Positions 16,242 to 24,696 of a stretch of DNA of 55,312 bases are shown here, one piece after another; position 1 is the first letter of the stretch, and every line of letters begins with the position of its first letter. Origin of the DNA: Clostridia bacterium (GTDB lineage: Bacteria; Bacillota; Clostridia; Oscillospirales; CAG-272). The notes beneath the pieces are model-generated. The model searched no databases, was not told the DNA's origin, and saw nothing but the letters and a program-made list of their open reading frames with translations. Both the position numbers and the translations under genes were made by a program. The DNA is taken from positions 1 to 55,312 of the forward strand of contig JAFTOG010000023.1 in NCBI GenBank assembly GCA_017451485.1. Direction: 5' to 3'.

Positions 16242-16493
16242 GTGGAGAATAAAATCAAGGATCTTGAAAAAAGAATAGAGGAACTTGAAAATATCATCAG
16301 GAATATTTCCTTCGGTGACGGTGTGTCTGTTACGATTTCAAATTCCGCTTTAGGAAATATCTCGGTAGGAGACGGTGCAAATATTGATATTACAGGCTGC
16401 TCCACAGGAACAGTAGTTGCGGAGGATGGTGCAGAGCTGTCTATATCAGGGTGTGCTACCGGTCCAATAATGAATGGAAACAGAGAAATCTGA
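16242..16493 (+). CDS. Small coiled-coil and beta-solenoid-like repeat protein
   Basis: 83 residues, GTG start after AAAGGAGAGTTAAA. Residues 1-24 form a charged heptad coiled coil (IKDLEKRIEELENII). Residues 25-78 are three tandem 18-residue repeats of the pattern [GE]DG-x-x-[VIL]-x-I-[ST]-[GN]-[CS], beginning at 25, 43 and 61; Cys occurs at the same position in repeats 2 and 3. The pattern suggests a short beta-solenoid, perhaps trimerised by the coiled coil. It has no signal peptide. Transcribed with the sigma-fusion gene and followed by a terminator, so it probably works with that regulator. No family is recognised. Confidence 0.65.
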   Translation: MENKIKDLEKRIEELENIIRNISFGDGVSVTISNSALGNISVGDGANIDITGCSTGTVVAEDGAELSISGCATGPIMNGNREI

Positions 16494-16506
16494 TTTAATA
16501 TACTTA

Positions 16507-16540
16507 AGAGAGGCTTCTTGATAAAGGAAGCCTCTTTTTC
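16507..16540 (+). terminator. Terminator after the sigma-fusion operon
   Basis: AGAGGCTTC and GAAGCCTCT pair, followed by TTTTT. Confidence 0.85.
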
Positions 16541-16570
16541 TTGACTTTTACGGTTATAATATGCTACAAT
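16541..16570 (+). promoter_or_regulatory. Promoter of the small membrane-protein gene
   Basis: TTGACT (16541-16546), 18 bases, TACAAT (16565-16570). Confidence 0.6.
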
Positions 16571-16587
16571 ATAACGGAGGTGATCAA

Positions 16588-17166
16588 ATGTCGAAAAATG
16601 TATTAGATAAGGATAAGATAAACAGGGATCTTAATACGCTTATAGTAAAGGCTATTCCTAAAATCTTATTAAACGGTATAATATGTGCTATTACAACCTC
16701 CGTGTATGTGACCCTTATAAAAAATCTGATAAAATTTCTTAATCCTGAAGAAAATAACGATAAAATAATCGCTATATCCGTACTGCTTGGTATTGTATTT
16801 ATTCTGTTTCCTCTATATAGATTTATTTACGGTGCTTATCTGGCTATTAGTCTCAAGGTTAAAATTTCAAAGAGTGGATACAAAATATCAGAGGATGAGC
16901 TTGCACAAAGACACGGTAACGAGTCCGTTGGAATTAAGGCATCACTTACTCTTACACCAAGTATAAAGAGCTATCATTGGGTTCGTAATGCAACCTATCT
17001 GAAATCCCACGGCAGATATATTATAACCAGTTCCGAGGATGACGGATATCTGGGATATGCTTCCGGAGACAGCAGGGTTTACGCAGTGCTTGTCAAGGGG
17101 ATAAAGGAGCCTATGCTCGTATATACTCAGATGATGTATGTATACCGTGAAGAAACAAAAGAATAA
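16588..17166 (+). CDS. Hypothetical membrane protein, two transmembrane helices
   Basis: 192 residues from the ATG at 16588, which follows CGGAGGTGATCAA; an upstream in-frame ATG at 16561 lies within the promoter and is rejected. Two hydrophobic segments lie near residues 25-45 and 58-85, with the C-terminal 105 residues soluble. The soluble part reads YHWVRNATYLKSHGRYIITSS and ends with a possible small beta domain. I recognise no family. It has its own promoter and terminator, so its position between the sigma-fusion operon and the CLC gene does not indicate a role. Confidence 0.65.
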   Translation: MSKNVLDKDKINRDLNTLIVKAIPKILLNGIICAITTSVYVTLIKNLIKFLNPEENNDKIIAISVLLGIVFILFPLYRFIYGAYLAISLKVKISKSGYKISEDELAQRHGNESVGIKASLTLTPSIKSYHWVRNATYLKSHGRYIITSSEDDGYLGYASGDSRVYAVLVKGIKEPMLVYTQMMYVYREETKE

Positions 17167-17190
17167 AAAAGAGAGGCAGCTCTCTTTTTT
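17165..17190. terminator. Terminator after the small membrane-protein gene
   Basis: AAAAAAGAGAG, loop GCAG, CTCTCTTTTTT. Confidence 0.85.
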
Positions 17191-17192
17191 TA

Positions 17193-17221
17193 TTGCATTT
17201 AGTATATTATTATGATAAAAT
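17193..17221 (+). promoter_or_regulatory. Promoter of the CLC gene
   Basis: TTGCAT (17193-17198), 17 bases, TAAAAT (17216-17221). The AAAT before a second AATAAT is AT-rich, so the exact -10 is uncertain. Confidence 0.55.
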
Positions 17222-17252
17222 AATAATATAAGAACAGACGGAGGAGGCTTAT

Positions 17253-18848
17253 ATGAAGAAATATAAATACTACATCATAAATTTATTGCTTCCGGCATTT
17301 GTTTTTGGTTCTGTTACCGGTATAATTACTGCCTTGCTTGTATCACTGTATAAGCTGTGTGCGAAAATTGTCATAGATTGGTCGGAAAAGGGGTATCAGC
17401 TTTTAAGCCAAAGGCTTTATTTCATACCGATACTGCTTATAGCATTTTTTGGAATTGCATTGCTGTTTTCTTATATTTATAAAAAAATTCCAAACCTCAA
17501 GGGAGGAGGAATCCCCACATCAATCGGTATTCTGAGAGGAATTATTACCTTTAAGTGGCTACGCAATCTTGTGGGTATATTCCTTATGTCCCTTGCATCC
17601 TTTATGATAGGTGTTCCTCTCGGTAATGAGGGACCGTCTGTGCAGATGGGTACAGCAGTTGGCAGGGGGACAGTTTATACCTTCGCTAAAAATCATAAAG
17701 CGTGGGACAGATATTCAATGACCGGAGGAGCATGTGCAGGCTTTTCCGTAGCCACAGGGGCACCAATTTCAGGAATTTTGTTTGCTATAGAGGAGGCACA
17801 CCAGCGTATATCTCCAACAATACTTATTGTGTCATCAGTGTCCGTAATGTTTGCAAATATTGCCTCGGAAATAATATCTCCACTCCTTGGGGTCAGCGTA
17901 TCACTGTTTCCTGAGCTGACACTTGTCAAGCTTAGCTTGAAAAATATATGGATTCCTGTTCTTGTTGGTGTTACAGTCGGATTTTTTGCGGTTTTATTTT
18001 TATATTATTATAAAGCAATAAACGGATTTTTTAATAAAAAGCTGAGAAAAATACATCACGCCTATAAGATATTTACAGTTTTATCTTTAACGCTTTTATT
18101 TGGTCTTATATCCTCGGGCTTTGTTTCAACAGGTCATGAGCTTATTTTAGACCTTCTTCACGGTAAGACGGAAATATATATGCTATTTTTAATTCTTATC
18201 GTGCGTTCAACACTTACGCTTAGTGCAAATACAAACAAAATAACGGGTGGTATGTTTATACCGATGCTGACCCTCGGTGCAGTGTTATCATCGCTTTTAG
18301 GTGAGATAATAGAGCTTCTTTTCGGACTTGAGCATCAGTATTATATGATAATTCTTGTCCTCGGTATAGTTGCGTGTATTTCATCAATGATGAAAATGCC
18401 GCTTACTGCAATAATATTTGCCATTGAGGCTCTCGGCTGTTACGAAAACATATTGTATGTAGTAGTTGCCTCTGCCGTTTCATTTATGATAACAGAAATT
18501 TTTGGTGCTAAGTCCATAAACGATACTGTCGTTGAGGACAGGGTAGAGGAGCTTAATGATGGAAAGGATGCAAGAGTTATAGATACCTATGTCAGAGTAA
18601 GTGAAAATGCATTTGCTGTAGGTAAACAGATTCGTGATATTTTCTGGCCTGCCAATCTCTTTGTCTTGTCTGTTAAGCACGATCAGAGGAGAAGGGCAGA
18701 GGTTGATGAGCATGGAGGAAAGGCTCTCCGTGAGGGAGATATACTTCATGTTCGGTATTCAACCTATGATGAGGCTGAGTCAAGGGCAGAGCTTTTGGCG
18801 ATTGTCGGAAATCAGGATTTTATGGAAAAAATTGCTGTCGAAGTTTGA
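17253..18848 (+). CDS. CLC-type chloride/proton antiporter with TrkA-C domain
   Basis: 531 residues. CLC core (about 1-430) with many membrane helices; Cl-binding motifs GGGIP (usually GSGIP) and GNEGP with the gating Glu E126, and SGILFAIEE with E180 and E181 (the inner proton Glu is present). This supports H+/Cl- exchange rather than a channel. The C-terminal part (about 445-531) is a soluble TrkA-C/RCK-like regulatory domain (ANLFVLSVKHDQRRRAEVDE). The change of the Ser to Gly in the first motif is unusual and could alter selectivity, for example towards fluoride, but the CLC-F signature is not evident. The arabinofuranosidase gene starts 32 bases downstream with no terminator between, so both may be on one transcript. 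Confidence 0.88.
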   Translation: MKKYKYYIINLLLPAFVFGSVTGIITALLVSLYKLCAKIVIDWSEKGYQLLSQRLYFIPILLIAFFGIALLFSYIYKKIPNLKGGGIPTSIGILRGIITFKWLRNLVGIFLMSLASFMIGVPLGNEGPSVQMGTAVGRGTVYTFAKNHKAWDRYSMTGGACAGFSVATGAPISGILFAIEEAHQRISPTILIVSSVSVMFANIASEIISPLLGVSVSLFPELTLVKLSLKNIWIPVLVGVTVGFFAVLFLYYYKAINGFFNKKLRKIHHAYKIFTVLSLTLLFGLISSGFVSTGHELILDLLHGKTEIYMLFLILIVRSTLTLSANTNKITGGMFIPMLTLGAVLSSLLGEIIELLFGLEHQYYMIILVLGIVACISSMMKMPLTAIIFAIEALGCYENILYVVVASAVSFMITEIFGAKSINDTVVEDRVEELNDGKDARVIDTYVRVSENAFAVGKQIRDIFWPANLFVLSVKHDQRRRAEVDEHGGKALREGDILHVRYSTYDEAESRAELLAIVGNQDFMEKIAVEV

Positions 18849-18880
18849 TATGATTGTAAAAAAAGCTTGGAGGCGTGTCT

Positions 18881-20365
18881 ATGAAAGCTAAAATTACAGT
18901 AAACAAAGCCAAAACCGTAGGAGCTATTGATGAGAGGATTTACGGCTCATTTATTGAGCATCTTGGTAGGGCAGTATATAACGGAATATATGAGCCTACA
19001 AATGGGTGTGCCGATGATATGGGCTTCAGAACCGATGTTATAGAGCTTGTTAAAAAGCTTAGGGTCCCGATTGTACGCTATCCGGGTGGCAATTTTGTGT
19101 CGGGATATAACTGGGAGGACGGAATTGGAGAAAAATCGAAGCGTCCACGTCGAATGGAGCTCGCATGGCTGTCGGTTGAAACAAACGAGGTGGGAGTAGA
19201 CGAATTTCAGGAATGGGCAAAAAGAGCCGATACCGATGTTATGATGGCAGTAAACCTTGGCACCCGTGGGCCCGATGAGGCAAGATGCTGTCTTGAATAC
19301 TGCAACTCCGATACAGATACCTATTATGCTGTTCTTCGCCGTAAAAACGGCTTTGATAAGCCCTTTGGCTTTAAGGTTTGGTGCCTCGGCAATGAAATGG
19401 ACGGATGCTGGCAGATATGCAGTAAAACAGCAGAGGAATACGGCAGGATAGCAACAGAAACTGCCAAGGTGATGAAATGGATTGACCCCACAATAGAGCT
19501 TGTAGCCTGTGGAAGCTCCGATATGGGTATGCCTACCTTTGGTGAGTGGGAGAGAACGGTTCTTGACCACACATATGATTACATAGATTACATATCCCTC
19601 CATTGCTATTACGGAAATAAGGCTGATAACACGCCGGATTTTCTCGCAAATGCAGAAAATATGGACAAATTTATCAGAACTGTAGTAGAAATTTGTGACG
19701 AGGTACAGAAAAAGAAGAACGGCACAAAGCAGATAAATCTTTCTTTCGATGAGTGGAATGTGTGGTACAGGACCAAGGATGAGGAAAAGACTGCCGAAAG
19801 ATGGCAGGTGGCTCCACATCTTCTTGAAGAAAAATATAATCTGGAGGATGCCCTCCTTGTTGGCTGTATGCTTATGAGCTTACAGAATAACTGCAACAGG
19901 GTAAAAATTGCCTGTCTTGCTCAGCTTGTAAATGTTATCGCACCTATAATGACCGAAAACGGAGGAGGATCGTGGATGCAGACTATTTTCTATCCTTATA
20001 TGTATGCATCCTTAAACGGAAGAGGAGATACCCTTATATCAGAGGTGGAGTGCGATACCTACAAAACTACAAGAGGAGATTCCGTGCCCTATCTTTATAC
20101 CTCATGTGTAGATAATAAAAACGGAGAGTTAACTGTATTTTCTGTAAACCGATCCCTTGATAGCGATATAGAGCTTGACATCTTGCTTGAGGGCTACGGG
20201 GACTATAAGCTTATCCGACATATAGAGCTTTATTCGGATAACATAAAGGAAGAAAACGATAAGGATAATCAGCGTGTTTATCCAAAATCCCGTGAAATCA
20301 GAGACACTCCCACCGTTATTCTTAAAAAACACTCCTGGAATATGCTCACCTTCAGGAAAAAATAA
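18881..20365 (+). CDS. abfA: GH51 alpha-L-arabinofuranosidase
   Basis: 494 residues. It releases arabinose from arabinoxylan or arabinan oligosaccharides in the cytoplasm (no signal peptide). Seen: IYGSFIEHLGRAVYNGIYEP at the start of the barrel, VRYPGGNFVSGYNWEDGIG, acid/base E172 in LGNEMDG, nucleophile E291 in FDEWNVW, and the C-terminal beta-sandwich (about 375-494). The GTG at 18875 is in frame, but the ATG at 18881 has the better spacing to TTGGAGG. It ends at a strong terminator. Confidence 0.93.
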   Translation: MKAKITVNKAKTVGAIDERIYGSFIEHLGRAVYNGIYEPTNGCADDMGFRTDVIELVKKLRVPIVRYPGGNFVSGYNWEDGIGEKSKRPRRMELAWLSVETNEVGVDEFQEWAKRADTDVMMAVNLGTRGPDEARCCLEYCNSDTDTYYAVLRRKNGFDKPFGFKVWCLGNEMDGCWQICSKTAEEYGRIATETAKVMKWIDPTIELVACGSSDMGMPTFGEWERTVLDHTYDYIDYISLHCYYGNKADNTPDFLANAENMDKFIRTVVEICDEVQKKKNGTKQINLSFDEWNVWYRTKDEEKTAERWQVAPHLLEEKYNLEDALLVGCMLMSLQNNCNRVKIACLAQLVNVIAPIMTENGGGSWMQTIFYPYMYASLNGRGDTLISEVECDTYKTTRGDSVPYLYTSCVDNKNGELTVFSVNRSLDSDIELDILLEGYGDYKLIRHIELYSDNIKEENDKDNQRVYPKSREIRDTPTVILKKHSWNMLTFRKK

Positions 20366-20372
20366 GCAAAGT

Positions 20373-20402
20373 AAAAATCTCGGATAAATCCGAGATTTTT
20401 TT
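20373..20402. terminator. Terminator after abfA
   Basis: AAAAATCTCGGA and TCCGAGATTTTT pair perfectly around TAAA. Confidence 0.88.
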
Positions 20403-20429
20403 GAGTAATATTGAATTGACAAAAAATAA

Positions 20430-20458
20430 TTGACTCCAATAATCAATTGTGATATAAT
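20430..20458 (+). promoter_or_regulatory. Promoter of the branching enzyme gene
   Basis: TTGACT (20430-20435), 17 bases, TATAAT (20453-20458) with an extended TGTGA. AATTGA (20426-20432 region) and TCAATT (about 20443-20448) form an inverted repeat across the spacer, a possible operator. Confidence 0.65.
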
Positions 20459-20489
20459 TACTTTATAAAATAACCGTTAGGAGGCCAAT

Positions 20490-22484
20490 ATGAGATATAA
20501 AATATTTGAATACGACCCCATGCTTTTACCATATGAGAGAGATATTAATCAGCGTATGCTGAATTATGAGAATAAGAGGCGTGAGCTTGTAGGTGATAGT
20601 GGATGTCTCCGTGATTTTGCTAACGGACACGAGTATTTCGGCTTCCACAGGGCTAACGGTGGTTGGTACTACAGAGAGTGGGCACCCTCTGCTGACGAGG
20701 TATTTATAACCGGAGATATGAACGGCTGGGACCGTTACCGTCATAGGCTCACTCCCATAGGAAACGGTGTGTTTGAAATATTCCTGCCGGGAGAAAATGC
20801 CTTTTACGACGGATGCTATGTAAAGACCATTGTTCGTAACGGTGAAAAGATAATGGAGAGGATACCTCTGTATATTCGCCGTGTGATGCAGGACCCTGAT
20901 AATTTCACATGGTGTGGAGTTATTTCCGATGAGCCACAATATCAATGGAAGAAAAAGAAATTCACTCCCAAAAAGGAGCTGTGTATATATGAGTGCCACA
21001 TCGGTATGGCACAGGAAAAGGAGGGTATTGGCACATATACAGAATTTCGTGACAATATCTTGCCGAGGATAAAGGACCTTGGCTACAACAATATTCAGAT
21101 AATGGCAATAATGGAGCATCCATATTACGGTTCCTTCGGCTATCAGGTTTCCTCCTTCTTTGCCGCATCATCGAAATACGGTACGCCAAATGAATTAAAA
21201 TCACTTGTTGATAAGGCACACGAAATGGGAATTGCTGTGCTTCTTGATGTTGTACATTCCCACGCTGTGAGAAATACCGCAGAGGGAATCAATGAGTTTG
21301 ACGGTACGGTGTATCAGTTTTTCCACGAGGGAGAGAGGGGAGAGCATCCCACCTGGGGCACAAAGCTCTTTAATTACAATAAAAATGAGGTTATCCACTT
21401 TTTACTCTCCAATCTTAAATTCTGGATGGAGGAGTATCATTTTGACGGATTCAGATTTGACGGAGTAACCTCTATGATTTATCATGACCACGGTCTCGGT
21501 ACTGCCTTTACTGATTATTCAAAGTATTTTTCACTAAATACGGATACAGAGGCAATAACCTATCTTCAGCTTGCAGCTGCACTTATTAAGGAGGTAAATC
21601 CCAATGCTATAGCAATAGCCGAGGACATGTCTGCTATGCCCGGTATGTGCTTGCCCATTGAGGAGGGAGGCATAGGCTTTGATTACCGTCTTGCTATGGG
21701 TCTGCCCGATATGTGGATAAAGCTTCTGAAGGAGCAAAGAGACGAGAGCTGGAATATGTTTCATATTTGGCACGAGCTGACAAGCCGTCGCCCAATGGAA
21801 AAGTATATAGGCTATGTGGAATCCCACGATCAGGCTCTCGTTGGTGACAAGACTGTAATGTTCCGTCTCTGCGACAGCTATATGTATACTCATATGTCAA
21901 GGTTTACCCAGAGTCCTGTAATAGATAGGGGTATGGCTCTTCACAAGCTAATAAGAATGGTAACCATGACTCTCGGTGGAGAGGGATATTTGAACTTTAT
22001 GGGTAATGAGTTCGGACATCCGGAATGGATCGATTTTCCACGAGTGGGTAACGGCTGGAGCTATTTCTACTGTCGCCGACAATGGCATCTTGCTGATGAC
22101 ACTAATCTTCGTTACGAATATCTTAACAATTTTGACAGAGAGATGATACATTTCTTAACTGACAAGAGGATTTACAGGAAGAATGCAAGATGCGTATTCA
22201 TCGACGAATATAAGCAGGTAATGGTTTATGAAAGAAACGGTCTTACCTTTGTTGTGAATTTCAGTCCTGTAAACAGCTATGAGCAATATTATGTTGAGGT
22301 CCCCGCTAAAGGAGATTACAGGGTTGTGTTATCAACAGATGAAAAACGCTTTGACGGATATGACAGAATATCAAAGGATTATATCTATAAGGCGGAGATG
22401 CATCCTGACGGGAAATGGAAGCTACCTATCTATATGCCGTCAAGAAGTGGACTCTGTCTTGCGAGGGTAAAGAAAAACAAATAA
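20490..22484 (+). CDS. glgB: 1,4-alpha-glucan branching enzyme, GH13_8 (eukaryotic type)
   Basis: 664 residues. N-terminal CBM48-like domain (about 50-150; EWAPSADEVFITGDMNGW), GH13 barrel (about 165-560), C-terminal beta domain. Catalytic residues: D324 in GFRFDGVTSM, E378 in AEDMSAM and D447 in ESHDQ. The stretch AIMEHPYYGSFGYQVSSFF and the SHA-x-x-N region are those of plant, fungal and animal branching enzymes (subfamily GH13_8), not of the classical bacterial GlgB (GH13_9). No other glycogen genes (glgA, glgC, glgP) are adjacent. It presumably branches storage glycogen. Start follows AGGAGGCCAAT. Confidence 0.92.
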   Translation: MRYKIFEYDPMLLPYERDINQRMLNYENKRRELVGDSGCLRDFANGHEYFGFHRANGGWYYREWAPSADEVFITGDMNGWDRYRHRLTPIGNGVFEIFLPGENAFYDGCYVKTIVRNGEKIMERIPLYIRRVMQDPDNFTWCGVISDEPQYQWKKKKFTPKKELCIYECHIGMAQEKEGIGTYTEFRDNILPRIKDLGYNNIQIMAIMEHPYYGSFGYQVSSFFAASSKYGTPNELKSLVDKAHEMGIAVLLDVVHSHAVRNTAEGINEFDGTVYQFFHEGERGEHPTWGTKLFNYNKNEVIHFLLSNLKFWMEEYHFDGFRFDGVTSMIYHDHGLGTAFTDYSKYFSLNTDTEAITYLQLAAALIKEVNPNAIAIAEDMSAMPGMCLPIEEGGIGFDYRLAMGLPDMWIKLLKEQRDESWNMFHIWHELTSRRPMEKYIGYVESHDQALVGDKTVMFRLCDSYMYTHMSRFTQSPVIDRGMALHKLIRMVTMTLGGEGYLNFMGNEFGHPEWIDFPRVGNGWSYFYCRRQWHLADDTNLRYEYLNNFDREMIHFLTDKRIYRKNARCVFIDEYKQVMVYERNGLTFVVNFSPVNSYEQYYVEVPAKGDYRVVLSTDEKRFDGYDRISKDYIYKAEMHPDGKWKLPIYMPSRSGLCLARVKKNK

Positions 22485-22490
22485 ATTAAT

Positions 22491-22514
22491 CAAGCACCTG
22501 CGAGCAGGTGCTTG
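22491..22514 (+). terminator. Hairpin between glgB and the acetylesterase gene
   Basis: CAAGCACCTGC pairs with GCAGGTGCTTG, but no T-run follows (ACTTGAAC), so it may only weaken read-through or protect the upstream mRNA rather than terminate. Confidence 0.45.
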
Positions 22515-22535
22515 ACTTGAACAGAGAGGCAGTAT

Positions 22536-23531
22536 ATGAAATTAAATCAGCTTTTTACATCTCATATGGTTCTTCCCGCAAATAGGGAAATCCGTGTTTT
22601 CGGAGAGGGTGAGGGTAAGATATCTGTGGTGTTTAACTGTGCAGAGGCATCATGTGTATCATCAGGCGGAGAATGGTGCGTAACCCTTCCGTGTATGGAG
22701 TATGGTGGTCCCTATGAAATGGAAATAACAATGAACGGAGAAAAAATCGTTTTAGAGGATATATACATTGGCGAGGTATATATATTTGCAGGTCAATCAA
22801 ATATGCAGTTTAAGATTAGGGAAAGCTCCTATCCAAAAGAAAAATGGGTATCAAATAACAATATCCGTTTATTCAACACCTTGCGTGTGGAGGAGGGAGA
22901 ATATTTTTTACCAAGCCACGGCTGGGTAGTTGCAGATGCTGACACCGTGGGCTACTGGCCTGCAATTCAGTATCATACAGCAACCGAACTTTCTAAGAAA
23001 GGAATCGCAGTCGGTGCTATATCCTGCTTTCAGGGTGCATCTGTAATTGAAAGCTGGGTACCTAAGGGAGCCTTTGAGTCAGCCGGTATAAATATTCCAA
23101 TAGGAGAAAGGCATAAGGACCATGTTGATGAATGGTTTGGCAGATGGAACGGTGACGGTCAGCTATACGATTTTACTTTTAAGAAAATTGCACCCTATTC
23201 TGTAAGTGGTGTCGTTTGGTATCAGGGCGAGAGTGATACCTCTGTCACCGAGGGCAAGGTGTACGCCACCGAGCTTTGTGAGCTTATAAAGGTATGGAGA
23301 AGGGACTTAAAAGATGAAAAGCTCCCATTTGTAATAATTCAGATAGCCGATTATGATGAAAGAAACGATGAGGGCTGGCATTTGGTTCAAAAAGCACAGC
23401 TTGATGTTGAAAATATGCTTGACGGTGTCACAACCGTTATCTGCCGTGACATTTGCGAGAGTGACAACATCCACCCACCTACAAAGGATATTCTGTCAAA
23501 AAGAGTGAAGGATGCTATTTGTAATATGTAA
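22536..23531 (+). CDS. Sialate O-acetylesterase-like SGNH hydrolase
   Basis: 331 residues. N-terminal beta domain (about 1-75) and a SASA/DUF303-type SGNH esterase domain. Seen: nucleophile S88 in FAGQSNM, oxyanion elements ISCFQGASVIESW and VWYQGESD, and the D310-x-x-H313 pair in DNIHPP. Family members remove acetyl groups from sialic acid or from xylan and other plant glycans. No signal peptide, so it acts inside the cell on imported oligosaccharides. With the nearby arabinofuranosidase and deacetylase, acetylated plant glycans seem at least as likely as sialic acid. About half the length of two-domain SASA enzymes. Start follows AGAGAGGCAGTAT. Confidence 0.82.
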   Translation: MKLNQLFTSHMVLPANREIRVFGEGEGKISVVFNCAEASCVSSGGEWCVTLPCMEYGGPYEMEITMNGEKIVLEDIYIGEVYIFAGQSNMQFKIRESSYPKEKWVSNNNIRLFNTLRVEEGEYFLPSHGWVVADADTVGYWPAIQYHTATELSKKGIAVGAISCFQGASVIESWVPKGAFESAGINIPIGERHKDHVDEWFGRWNGDGQLYDFTFKKIAPYSVSGVVWYQGESDTSVTEGKVYATELCELIKVWRRDLKDEKLPFVIIQIADYDERNDEGWHLVQKAQLDVENMLDGVTTVICRDICESDNIHPPTKDILSKRVKDAICNM

Positions 23532-23658
23532 ATTCAACCATTGCTTGAATTACTCCAAAAAATAAAATTTTGTGAAATTCAAGTAGCATTTGCTGTATTT
23601 TGAGGCAACGCTTTGATACAATGATGTTGCAAAATCAAATGCAGAAAGGAATAATAAT

Positions 23659-24564
23659 ATGTTTGATACGGTAAAAATCGGTAAAAAAATTGCAGAGCTC
23701 AGAAAGAAGAAAAATATTACACAAATGGAGCTTGCCGACCTTATGGGTATAAGCTTTCAAGCGGTTTCTAATTGGGAAAGAGGAAATTCTATGCCGGATA
23801 TCTCCAAACTACCGGAGCTGTCAGAAATTTTTGGAGTAAGCATTGATGAGATAATCTGCGAAAAATCGAAGGTTATTGAAGCTGCCACTAATGGTACACT
23901 TGTTGAAATGGTGGAAAAGGAGGAATTTTCAAAGGAAGAGCTTGCAGATGTAGTTCCTCTTATCAAGCCCGAGGAAGCAAAGGACAACGCATTGGAGATT
24001 GCAAGGATTGCTATTATAAAAGGCGAAATAGTAAACGAATTTTTACCTTATATTGATGAGGATGGTATATTCGAGCTTGCTAAAATTGCTATTGAAAAGG
24101 GTCAGGTAATAAAGGACTTTTTGCCTTATATGGATGATAGCGATGTATTCGAGGTTGCCAAAATTGCTATTGAAAAGGGCGAGGTGGTAAGAGATTTCCT
24201 CCCTTATATGGATTATAGCGATGTATTCGAGCTTGCCAAAATTGCTATTGAAAAGGGTCAGGTAATAAGGGACTTTTTACCTTATATGGATGATAGCGAT
24301 GTATTCGAGCTTGCCAAAATTGCTATTGAACAGGGCGAGGTGGTAAGAGATTTCCTCCCTTATATGGATGATAGCGATGTATTCGAGCTTGCCAAAATTG
24401 CTATTGAAAAGGGTCAGGTAATAAAGGACTTTTTACCTTATATGGATGATAGTGATGTATACAAGATTGCAAGGCTGGTACAGGCAAAGGGAAAAAGCAT
24501 AAAGGATTTTTTACCATATATGGATGAGGACGATATTTCAAGGCTTGCCGAGGAAGTTCTTTAA
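23659..24564 (+). CDS. XRE-family regulator with seven tandem 26-residue repeats
   Basis: 301 residues. Residues 1-65 are a Cro/C1-type helix-turn-helix (IAELRKKKNITQMELADL, ISFQAVSNWERGNSMPD). A short acidic linker (about 75-110) is followed by seven 26-residue repeats (about 111-292) with consensus VFELAKIAIEKGQVIKDFLPYMDDSD, predicted as helical pairs that would stack like a solenoid. Five central copies are nearly identical in DNA and alternate between two types (GQVI and GEVV), so they arose by doubling of a two-repeat unit. It has no known ligand domain; the solenoid probably binds a protein or peptide. Start follows AGAAAGGAATAATAAT. It stands alone between other genes and is followed by a terminator. 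Confidence 0.8.
   Translation: MFDTVKIGKKIAELRKKKNITQMELADLMGISFQAVSNWERGNSMPDISKLPELSEIFGVSIDEIICEKSKVIEAATNGTLVEMVEKEEFSKEELADVVPLIKPEEAKDNALEIARIAIIKGEIVNEFLPYIDEDGIFELAKIAIEKGQVIKDFLPYMDDSDVFEVAKIAIEKGEVVRDFLPYMDYSDVFELAKIAIEKGQVIRDFLPYMDDSDVFELAKIAIEQGEVVRDFLPYMDDSDVFELAKIAIEKGQVIKDFLPYMDDSDVYKIARLVQAKGKSIKDFLPYMDEDDISRLAEEVL
23989..24534 (+). repeat. Coding tandem repeat, 7 x 78 bases
   Basis: Units start at 23989, 24067, 24145, 24223, 24301, 24379 and 24457. The first and last have diverged; the five middle ones (24067-24456) differ by few bases and alternate between two types, giving a 156-base higher-order period. It is in frame throughout. Confidence 0.92.
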
Positions 24565-24589
24565 TTAAGATAACTGAAACAGGATAAAT

Positions 24590-24614
24590 GGGCGGAGTAA
24601 CATCCGCCTTTTTT
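24590..24614 (+). terminator. Terminator after the XRE-repeat gene
   Basis: GGCGGA and TCCGCC around GTAACA-like loop, followed by TTTTTT. Confidence 0.8.
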
Positions 24615-24633
24615 ACGTTTTGTCGGTATGATG

Positions 24634-24663
24634 TTGACATAAGAGCACATCTTGTGATAAAAT
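24634..24663 (+). promoter_or_regulatory. Promoter of the deacetylase gene
   Basis: TTGACA (24634-24639), 18 bases, TAAAAT (24658-24663) with TGTGA just before. Confidence 0.68.
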
Positions 24664-24696
24664 ATAGAAAATATTTTTGAGTACAAGGAGCTTAAA

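Noticed and set aside
24067..24456. Tandem repeats as a CRISPR array
   Set aside because: Units are 78 bases, directly adjacent without unique spacers, in frame and translated; no cas genes.
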